Origin: JAUVIB01 sp964424545
GTDB lineage: Bacteria; Calditrichota; Calditrichia; Calditrichales; Calditrichaceae
DNA length: 5,315 nucleotides
NCBI GenBank assembly: GCA_964424545.1
Contig: CAYRJN010000234.1
Location: forward strand, 1-5,315
Direction: 5' to 3'
The stretch's first letter is position 1; the number at the start of each line of letters is the position of its first letter. This document shows positions 1-5,315 of the stretch, in pieces. Below the pieces are notes generated by a model that saw nothing but the letters and a program-made list of their open reading frames with translations, had not been told where the DNA came from and did no database searches. Position numbers and translations under genes: made by a program.

Positions 1-42
1 ATTAAAAGATAACAAAGATCAGGAGTTGCCGCAGTTGGCGCA

Positions 43-89
43 AGCGGGATAGCCTACATTCCGCTACGCTCCATTCCGGCTACCCCGCT
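43..89 (-). repeat. GC-rich imperfect inverted repeat (possible dispersed intergenic element)
   Basis: Arms at 43-54 (AGCGGGATAGCC) and 78-89 (GGCTACCCCGCT) are inverted repeats matching at 11 of 12 positions, around a 23-base loop. Read as minus-strand RNA or single-stranded DNA, the one odd position becomes a G-U (G-T) wobble, so all 12 pairs can form. Read on the plus strand it is an A-C mismatch. The loop carries a 7-base direct repeat, CATTCCG, at 57-63 and 72-78. The element sits in a block (21-100) of about 64% GC, beside AT-rich leader DNA of about 25% GC, which suggests a separate origin from its surroundings. No T-tract follows on either strand, so it does not look like an intrinsic terminator. 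That it is a dispersed repeat is inference; the window holds only one copy. Confidence 0.45.
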
Positions 90-98
90 GGGTCCTGG

Positions 99-180
99 GT
101 TAGGAAGTAATTTACACATAATTTTAGACTTGACTGCTTTTGACGCTAAATTTAAAAAAATATTAATCTTGGTTCCTAAC
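99..180. repeat. Separated 8-bp inverted repeat flanking the putative promoter
   Basis: GTTAGGAA at 99-106 and its exact reverse complement TTCCTAAC at 173-180 lie 66 bases apart, about 74 bp centre to centre. They bracket the AT-rich DNA expected to hold the promoter of the efflux operon. They could be paired operator half-sites or a long-range stem. A perfect 8-bp match at some spacing in about 200 bp is not improbable by chance, so the function is speculative. Confidence 0.25.
130..171 (+). promoter_or_regulatory. Candidate promoter of the efflux operon
   Basis: The AT-rich stretch before the adaptor gene has two readings. The first is a Bacteroidota-like pair: TTTG at 139-142 and TAATCTTG at 164-171. 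The latter matches five of the six fixed positions of the TAnnTTTG -7 box, but the 21-base spacer is longer than the usual ~19. The second is a sigma70-like pair: a TTGACT -35 box at 130-135 and a weak TAAAAA at 153-158 with a 17-base spacer. On the first reading, transcription would start near 177-180 and leave a leader of about 35 bases. Neither match is strong; the position (start of operon, composition) is the main support. Confidence 0.28.
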
Positions 181-204
181 TATTACAACTTTTTAAATAA
201 CTTC

Positions 205-210
205 GAGAAG
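205..210 (+). promoter_or_regulatory. Weak ribosome binding site of the adaptor gene
   Basis: GAGAAG lies three bases before the ATG at 214, followed by an A-rich stretch. It is a poor Shine-Dalgarno and its spacing is short. It still favours the ATG at 214 over the upstream in-frame TTG at 130, which is preceded only by AT-rich DNA (ATTTTAGAC) with no purine box. Confidence 0.35.
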
Positions 211-213
211 AAA

Positions 214-1371
214 ATGAAAGTAATTGGTTTGATTTTTACGCTTTTGCTTACGGGTATATTAATATCCTGCGGTAAACAAAAACAAAATCAGGACGTTTTG
301 CCGGAGATTCAGGTGTATCAGGTAAAAACTCAGGATATTCCCGTTTTTGATGAATATGTGGGACAAATTTACGGAGCTAAAGATATCGATATTCGCGCTC
401 GGGTCGAGGGTGCGTTGACGGGTATATATTTTCAAGAAGGCTCTTTTGTTAAAAAGGGAAAATTGCTCTATAAAATCGATTCGCAACCCTATGAAGCGGA
501 AGTAGCCGCGAAAATGAGTAAAGTAGCCGAAGCAAAAACCATGCTGGCTAAAGCTTTAAGCGATTTAAATCGCATTAAACCGCTTGCTGAACAAAAAGCT
601 GTTAGTCAAAGCGATTTAGACGGCGCAATTGCTCAGTATGAGGCGGCGAAATCTTCCCTTGAAGCGGCCAACGCCGTATTACGCGCCGCTCAAATCCAAT
701 TGAGCTATACGAAAATATCCGCTCCCATATCGGGCGTTATCGGAAAAACAAAAGCAAAAGTCGGCGATTTTGTCGGCAGAGAACCTAATCCGGTTATTTT
801 AAATACTATTTCCGATATCGGTTCGGTTTTGGTGCAATTTTTTATCACCGAAAAGCAGTATCTGCAAGCGAAACGCTTTTCATTAACCGAAACCTATGGA
901 AAAATCAAAGACAAACCCGCCGAAAATTTGGAATTATATTTATCTGATGGAACAGTTTATGGCCATAGGGGTAAGATAGATTTCATAAACAGAGAGATCG
1001 ATTCACAGACGGGCGCCATGCTGGTGCAGGCTTCCTTCCCTAATCCCGATGGTATTTTGCGTCCAGGGCAATATGCCAAGGTTAAAATACGCATAAATTT
1101 AATAGAAAACGGTATTATGATTCCGCAGCGCTGCCTTTCGGAATTACAGGGACTCTATATGGTCAGTCTTGTGGGTAAGGATAATGTAATCGAAAACAGA
1201 CGCGTTGAAGCGGGCGAGCCGGTGGGGAATTTTCAAATAATATACAAAGGTTTAAAAGCGGGAGACAAAATTGTTTATGAGGGTCTGCAAAAAGTTCGCA
1301 AGGGAATGCCCGTTAAACCGCTTGTCGTGGATGTTGAACCTGTGTATTTTAACGAGGGCGGTAAACAGTAA
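214..1371 (+). CDS. RND efflux periplasmic adaptor lipoprotein (membrane fusion protein, AcrA/MexA family)
   Basis: This 385-residue adaptor links an inner-membrane RND pump to an outer-membrane channel; its length is normal for the AcrA/MexA family. The N-terminus is a lipoprotein signal peptide (hydrophobic residues 3-17) ending in the lipobox L16-I-S-C19, so Cys19 should be lipidated and anchor the protein in the membrane. The domains, in order: first half of the lipoyl domain (about 57-93); an alanine/lysine-rich alpha-helical hairpin (about 94-167); second lipoyl half (about 168-198, with SAPISGVIG); beta-barrel (about 199-302, ending in the family-typical LRPGQYAKVKI); and a membrane-proximal domain (about 305-385). 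The hairpin tip has R120-x3-L124-x6-S131, the RLS motif used by adaptors that dock on TolC-type channels. The ATG at 214 was chosen because an in-frame TTG at 130 would put 28 residues ahead of the signal peptide. The stop overlaps the transporter start by one base. The family assignment is firm; the substrate is unknown. Confidence 0.95.
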   Translation: MKVIGLIFTLLLTGILISCGKQKQNQDVLPEIQVYQVKTQDIPVFDEYVGQIYGAKDIDIRARVEGALTGIYFQEGSFVKKGKLLYKIDSQPYEAEVAAKMSKVAEAKTMLAKALSDLNRIKPLAEQKAVSQSDLDGAIAQYEAAKSSLEAANAVLRAAQIQLSYTKISAPISGVIGKTKAKVGDFVGREPNPVILNTISDIGSVLVQFFITEKQYLQAKRFSLTETYGKIKDKPAENLELYLSDGTVYGHRGKIDFINREIDSQTGAMLVQASFPNPDGILRPGQYAKVKIRINLIENGIMIPQRCLSELQGLYMVSLVGKDNVIENRRVEAGEPVGNFQIIYKGLKAGDKIVYEGLQKVRKGMPVKPLVVDVEPVYFNEGGKQ

Positions 1372-4300
1372 TGAATAATTTTTTTGTTAGAAGGCCGATT
1401 GTGGCCATGGTTATCGCCATCGTTATCGTAATAGTAGGCGCCGTATCGATGATTGGCCTGCCCATTGAACAATATCCGAATCTAACGCCGCCCATTGTGG
1501 AAGTGCGCGCCAATTATACCGGCGCCAATGCTATCAATGTAGAAGAATCGGTAGCTACGCCTTTAGAACAGCAAATTAACGGCGTTGATAATATGATTTA
1601 CATGCAATCCACCAATGCCAACGACGGCACGATGAACATTTCCGTATCATTTGAAGTCGGCACCGATCCCGATATGAATACAGTACTAGTGCAAAACCGC
1701 GTTTCTGCGGCCACGGCTAAACTTCCCGAAGCGGTTAAAAAACTGGGCGTTACGACTACAAAATCGTTGCCCGGAATTTTAATGCTTGTTGTTTTAACCT
1801 CAAGCGACGGACGCTATAGTCAGGAATTTTTGGGAAATTACGCTTTAATAAACATCAAAGATCAGTTGGCTCGCGTTAAAGGTATCGGTCGCGTGGATGT
1901 GTTGGGCGCTTCGGATTATTCCATGCGCATTTGGATTAAACCCGATAGATTGGCGCAATTGCGCATCACGGTGCCCGAAATAATACGGGCGGTAAACGAG
2001 CAAAATATTATTGTGCCGGGCGGTAAATTCGGAGCCGAACCGGCGCCGCCGGGTACGGAATTTACCTATACGGTTCGCCTTCCGGCCAGATTCTCTTCGC
2101 CCAAAGCTTTTGGCGATATCGTGGTTCGAACAAAATCGGACGGCTCTCAAGTAAAATTAAGCGATGTGGCCAGCATAAAATTAGGCGTGGAAACGTATAA
2201 CGCCTATACGCGCCTTAACGGTGAGACCTGCGCCATTATTGCGCTATATCAGGCGCCGGGCTCCAATGCCGTTGAGTTGGCCGATAATATTATAAAAGAG
2301 ATGGAAGTCTTAAAAGAAAAGTTTCCGGAATCTCTGCAATATGTTGTTTCAATGGATACGGTCGCTCCCATAATAGCGGGCATTAAGGATATTATTGTTA
2401 CGCTTATTATCGCTCTCGTTCTGGTTATACTGGTTGTGTTTATTTTTATACAGGATTGGCGGGCGACGTTAATCCCCACTATTGCTATTCCCGTGTCGCT
2501 GGTCGGCGCTTTTATGTTCTTTCCGCTGCTCGGTTTTACGATTAATGTTTTATCGCTGTTGGGTTTGGTGTTGGCTATCGGTATTGTAGTGGACGATGCC
2601 ATTGTTGTCGTGGAGGCCGTTCAGGTTAATATTGCCAAAGGAATGAAGGCAAGGGAAGCGACTTTTGAAGCTATGAGTAAAGTTACCGCTCCGGTGATAG
2701 CCACAACGCTCGTGTTGGTAGCCGTTTTCATTCCGGTTGCCGGAATGGCGGGAATTACCGGCAGACTCTATCAACAATTTGCCATAACAATTGTCGTTTC
2801 GGTGATTGTCTCTTCGGTCAATGCGCTTACTTTATCTCCGGCGTTGGCTTCGTTGCTTTTAAAAGAGCCTGTTACCTATTCCGGCGTGTTGGGTAAATTC
2901 TTCGGCGGCTTTAATAAATGGATGGATAAATCAACCGACTCTTACATGAATTTTACCAACATTATAGCCCGTAAGCTGAAACGAGGTACGATTTTTATTC
3001 TATTAATGACTCTTGGAGCCATTATTTTCGGTAAATTAGTGCCGGGCGGTTTTATTCCGGAAGAAGATATGGGCTATCTGCTGGTTAATATGCAGCTACC
3101 GGATGCCGCTTCGCTACAGCGTTCCGATGTAGTCGCTAAAAAAATTGAAAAAATTATGATGCGTTATCCCGAAGTTAAATACGTTACCACAGCTACGGGA
3201 TTCAGTCTTCTTTCGGGTTCAATGGCTTCCAATAACGGTTTCCTGTTTGCTTCGCTTACGCCCTGGGATGAACGAGATAGAACGGCCAAAGAAGTTATTA
3301 ACGCGCTCAATCGCGATCTTTCCCGCGAGATTAATGCGGCGCAAGTGTTTGCCTTCGGGCCGCCGGCTATCCCCGGATTGGGCAGCGGTTCCGGCTTTAG
3401 TATTATGATTCAGGATAAGGGCGGCAATACGCCCGAATATCTGGCCAAATACACAGGGCAGTTTATTCGCAAAGAAATGAGCATGCCTGAGATCGGTGCG
3501 GCGTTTACGACTTTTCGTTCAACGGTTCCCCAGCGGCTTATGGATATTAACCGCGAAAAGGCTCTCAAGCTCGGCGTTCCTTTAAATGATCTTTATACGA
3601 CCATCGGCGCTTTTATGGGCGGCGCTTATGTAAACGATTTTACGCGTTTCGGTAGACTATATAAAACCTATATTCAGGCTGAGCCGCGTTATCGAGTTTC
3701 CGAAAGCGGAATTAACAGTTTCTTTATTAAAAACAAAAACGGCGATATGGTGCCTTTGGCCACGCTGGTGGATATTAAACCCATAAGCGGCCCGGATTAT
3801 ACTACCCGTTTTAATTTATTCCGCGCCATAGAAGTGACGGGCTCTCCGGCCGCCGGTCATACTTCGGAAGAGGCCATGGCTGCTTTGGAACGAGCCGCCA
3901 AGGAAACGCTTCCCGCCGATATGGGATATAGCTGGAATGCCATGTCTTATCAAGAGAATGAGGCTTCGGGTTCTCTTTCTATGATTTTAACCTTTTCGTT
4001 GATATTTGTTTTTTTAATTTTAGCGGCGCAATACGAAAGCTGGTCTTTACCCATAAGCATCTTAATGGGAACGCCTTTTGCCATTTTCGGCGCGTTATTT
4101 GCGCTTTGGCTCGGTCGTTTATTAAGCCCTTCATTTGAAAATAATATTTTTGCGCAGGTTTCCTTTGTGATGTTAATCGGAATGGCCGCCAAAAACGCCA
4201 TATTAATCGTGGAATTTGCCAACGACGAATTTAAAAACGGCGCAAAGATTTTCGACGCAGCCATAACGGCGGCAAAATCCCGCTTTCGTCCCATATTAAT

Positions 4301-4514
4301 GACAGCGTTTTCTTTTATTCTCGGGGTTTTACCGCTCGTACTTGCCAGCGGCTCGGGAGCAGAAGCGCGCAAAGTAATGGGAATGGCGTTGATCGGTGGC
4401 ATGACCATCGCCACCCTGCTCGGCGTCTTTTTATATCCTATGCTTTATGTTTTAATCGCCAAATTGTTTAAATATGAAGAGAAGCGGGTGCTCATTAACC
4501 ATTCTTCCGCGTAA
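1371..4514 (+). CDS. RND-family efflux transporter, HAE1 type (AcrB/MexB/MexF-like inner-membrane pump)
   Basis: This complete 1047-residue protein is an inner-membrane, proton-driven exporter that works as a trimer; AcrB has 1049 residues. It begins with the canonical FFVRRPI and TM1 (about 9-28), followed by a large periplasmic loop (about 29-337), TM2-TM6 (about 338-493), TM7 (about 538-556), a second periplasmic loop (about 557-867) and TM8-TM12 (about 868-1032). The proton-relay residues are all present: D408-D409 in TM4 (GIVVDDAIVVVE), K941 in TM10 (GMAAKNAILIVEF), and R971 and T978 in TM11 (RFRPILMT). These correspond to AcrB D407/D408, K940, R971 and T978. The loop at about 610-626 (GFSLLSGSMASNNGFLF) takes the place of the AcrB switch loop, is about two residues longer, and lacks its GFGF. 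Several AcrB aromatic pocket residues are replaced (see findings), so the substrate range may differ. The start overlaps the adaptor stop (TAATG), with a GAGGG at 1354-1358, 12 bases upstream; translational coupling is likely. The hydrophobe/amphiphile class is firm; the substrate cannot be assigned. Confidence 0.97.
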   Translation: MNNFFVRRPIVAMVIAIVIVIVGAVSMIGLPIEQYPNLTPPIVEVRANYTGANAINVEESVATPLEQQINGVDNMIYMQSTNANDGTMNISVSFEVGTDPDMNTVLVQNRVSAATAKLPEAVKKLGVTTTKSLPGILMLVVLTSSDGRYSQEFLGNYALINIKDQLARVKGIGRVDVLGASDYSMRIWIKPDRLAQLRITVPEIIRAVNEQNIIVPGGKFGAEPAPPGTEFTYTVRLPARFSSPKAFGDIVVRTKSDGSQVKLSDVASIKLGVETYNAYTRLNGETCAIIALYQAPGSNAVELADNIIKEMEVLKEKFPESLQYVVSMDTVAPIIAGIKDIIVTLIIALVLVILVVFIFIQDWRATLIPTIAIPVSLVGAFMFFPLLGFTINVLSLLGLVLAIGIVVDDAIVVVEAVQVNIAKGMKAREATFEAMSKVTAPVIATTLVLVAVFIPVAGMAGITGRLYQQFAITIVVSVIVSSVNALTLSPALASLLLKEPVTYSGVLGKFFGGFNKWMDKSTDSYMNFTNIIARKLKRGTIFILLMTLGAIIFGKLVPGGFIPEEDMGYLLVNMQLPDAASLQRSDVVAKKIEKIMMRYPEVKYVTTATGFSLLSGSMASNNGFLFASLTPWDERDRTAKEVINALNRDLSREINAAQVFAFGPPAIPGLGSGSGFSIMIQDKGGNTPEYLAKYTGQFIRKEMSMPEIGAAFTTFRSTVPQRLMDINREKALKLGVPLNDLYTTIGAFMGGAYVNDFTRFGRLYKTYIQAEPRYRVSESGINSFFIKNKNGDMVPLATLVDIKPISGPDYTTRFNLFRAIEVTGSPAAGHTSEEAMAALERAAKETLPADMGYSWNAMSYQENEASGSLSMILTFSLIFVFLILAAQYESWSLPISILMGTPFAIFGALFALWLGRLLSPSFENNIFAQVSFVMLIGMAAKNAILIVEFANDEFKNGAKIFDAAITAAKSRFRPILMTAFSFILGVLPLVLASGSGAEARKVMGMALIGGMTIATLLGVFLYPMLYVLIAKLFKYEEKRVLINHSSA

Positions 4515-4621
4515 GAAAGAATAGTAATTATTTTCTAAATTTTTAAGGATAGGGGAAGGCAAAAGCGTACGATATGAAGAAAGAAAATAGAGGCGTTTAA
4601 CCATTTTTAGATAGAAAAAAT
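4515..4621 (+). other. AT-rich spacer between transporter and channel genes, with an 8-codon mini-ORF
   Basis: This 107-bp gap is about 28% GC. It has a strong purine box, AGGGGAAGG, at 4551-4559. Fourteen bases later comes an ATG opening the mini-ORF 4574-4600 (MKKENRGV, then TAA). The mini-ORF is in frame with the channel gene and begins much like it (MKKE). No intrinsic terminator is visible: a small TTCTT/AAGAA hairpin (4502-4506/4513-4517) overlaps the transporter stop, but it is short and AT-only, and no T-run follows directly. Read-through into the channel gene is therefore likely. An internal promoter or a post-transcriptional control in the spacer is possible but unproven. Confidence 0.5.
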
Positions 4622-5315
4622 ATGAAAAAAGAAAGAACATTCAATTTGTTTAAACATCCGGTTATCGTATTTGTTTTGGCTCTTTTTATGGGCTGCGCCA
4701 TCGGGCCGGATTTCAAAAAGCCGCAAATGCAGGTACCGGAAAAATACAGAGCGGCGCCCGATTCGCTTATTGCCGATACGCTGGTGAATTTGAACTGGTG
4801 GCAGCTTTTTGCCGACCCTCAGTTGGATACGCTGGTTGTTACCGCATTACGTTATAATAAAAATGTCCGTATTGCTCTGGCCCGTATTGACGAAGCGGCA
4901 GCTTTATATGGTTTTACCAAAGCCGATATTTTACCGCAGATAAACGTTACGGGCGGCGCGTCGAGAGGGAATTTTGCCACGGGCGTTAAAATGCAAGACA
5001 TCAACAATAATTTTTACGCCATGCCCGCTTTGAGCTGGGAAATTGATTTTTGGGGCAAACTCCGCAGGGCCAATGAAGCCGCTTTTGCCGAGATTACGGC
5101 TTCGGAATATGGGCTTAGAGCGGCGCAAATCGGTTTAATTGCCCAAGTGGTCAGCAATTATTTTATTTTGCTTGATTATAAACAGCGTTTGCGTGTTTCA
5201 AAATATACCTTGCTATCGCGTCAAAAAGCGCTGGAAATAATGAACAAGCGTTTTAAATACGGAACGATTCCGGAGATCGACGTAAATCAAGCGCAAATAC
5301 AAATGGAAATTGCCG
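4622..5315 (+). CDS. Outer-membrane efflux channel lipoprotein (TolC superfamily, OprM/NodT type), 3' end missing
   Basis: This gene is open to the window edge, giving the first 231 residues of a family usually about 450-490 long. Its product forms the outer-membrane exit duct of tripartite pumps. The N-terminus is a lipoprotein-like signal: hydrophobic 14-24, then F22-M-G-C25, followed by AIGPDFKKP, which matches the C-x-x-G-P-D-[YF]-x-x-P hallmark of NodT/OprM proteins. The lipobox has Phe at -3, which is not the usual Leu. Other family marks are NWWQLFADPQLDTLV (58-72, the Trp-Trp start of the first helix), ILPQINVTGG (103-112), SWEIDFWGKLRR (138-149, entering the first beta-barrel pass) and the long helix ending KRFKYGTIPEIDVNQAQ (219-235 by family pattern; residues 209-225 here). 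The ATG at 4622 is the first after the in-frame stop at 4598-4600. No Shine-Dalgarno precedes it, only an A-rich run. It is placed to partner the two upstream genes and is probably co-transcribed with them. Confidence 0.94.
   Translation, partial: MKKERTFNLFKHPVIVFVLALFMGCAIGPDFKKPQMQVPEKYRAAPDSLIADTLVNLNWWQLFADPQLDTLVVTALRYNKNVRIALARIDEAAALYGFTKADILPQINVTGGASRGNFATGVKMQDINNNFYAMPALSWEIDFWGKLRRANEAAFAEITASEYGLRAAQIGLIAQVVSNYFILLDYKQRLRVSKYTLLSRQKALEIMNKRFKYGTIPEIDVNQAQIQMEIA

Noticed and set aside
2..52. Short open stretch ending in TAG at 50-52 (16 residues, LKDNKDQELPQLAQAG) that could be the tail of a gene entering from the left.
   Set aside because: It is too short to recognise, and it overlaps the GC-rich repeat-like block; nothing supports it beyond an open frame.
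43..89. The GC-rich inverted repeat read as a rho-independent terminator for a gene left of the window.
   Set aside because: No run of T follows on either strand and the loop is 23 bases long.
3950..4414. A 154-codon minus-strand open frame inside the transporter gene, and similar minus-strand frames at 1845-2150 and 2249-2602.
   Set aside because: They lie entirely antisense to a complete, conserved RND gene, have low-complexity compositions and show no recognisable domain; they are shadows.
4502..4517. Small hairpin TTCTT/AAGAA over the transporter stop codon as a terminator.
   Set aside because: The stem is five AT-dominated pairs and no T-tract follows immediately; it would not be a stable intrinsic terminator.
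4604..4619. TTTTT-AGATAG-AAAAA mini-hairpin just before the channel start codon as a translational control.
   Set aside because: Only A-T pairs, too weak to expect folding; AT-rich leaders produce such pairs by chance.
1..5315. CRISPR arrays, tRNA or rRNA genes, insertion sequences, toxin-antitoxin or phage modules.
   Set aside because: No spaced direct repeats, no tRNA-like cloverleaf, no transposase or integrase motifs were seen; nearly the whole window is accounted for by the efflux operon.

Overview
This window holds most of a tripartite RND-type multidrug/solute efflux operon on the + strand. The order is periplasmic adaptor lipoprotein (214-1371), inner-membrane RND transporter (1371-4514), then an outer-membrane TolC/OprM/NodT-type channel lipoprotein (4622 to the window end, truncated). 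This is the layout of mexAB-oprM-type operons. I see no undescribed system here. The three genes are well-formed members of known families, and the open questions are in the non-coding DNA and in a few transporter residues.

Organism: a Gram-negative bacterium with an outer membrane. Overall composition is moderate, the intergenic DNA is AT-rich (about 25-28% GC by hand count), two of the starts have A-rich rather than strong Shine-Dalgarno leaders, and one upstream box resembles the Bacteroidota -7 element. Together these weakly suggest the Bacteroidota/Ignavibacteriota/Calditrichota (FCB) group. Protein similarity searches would be needed to settle the phylum.

Layout. Positions 1-213 contain no supportable gene. 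The first ~98 bases are strikingly GC-rich (about 64% over 21-100) and contain a 12-bp-arm imperfect inverted repeat (43-54/78-89) that looks like a dispersed intergenic element. Positions 101-213 are AT-rich (about 25% GC) and probably carry the operon promoter and leader. The adaptor and transporter genes overlap by one base (TAATG), so they are likely translationally coupled. A 107-bp AT-rich gap (4515-4621) separates the transporter from the channel gene. It holds a purine-rich Shine-Dalgarno-like box and an 8-codon mini-ORF in frame with the channel gene, but no convincing terminator.

How they work together: by family, the trimeric RND pump takes substrates from the periplasm or outer leaflet using the proton gradient (D408/D409/K941/R971 are all present). 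The adaptor, anchored to the inner membrane by its lipidated Cys19, bridges pump and channel through its alpha-hairpin (R120/L124/S131 tip motif present). The channel carries the substrate across the outer membrane. The substrate cannot be read from the sequence.
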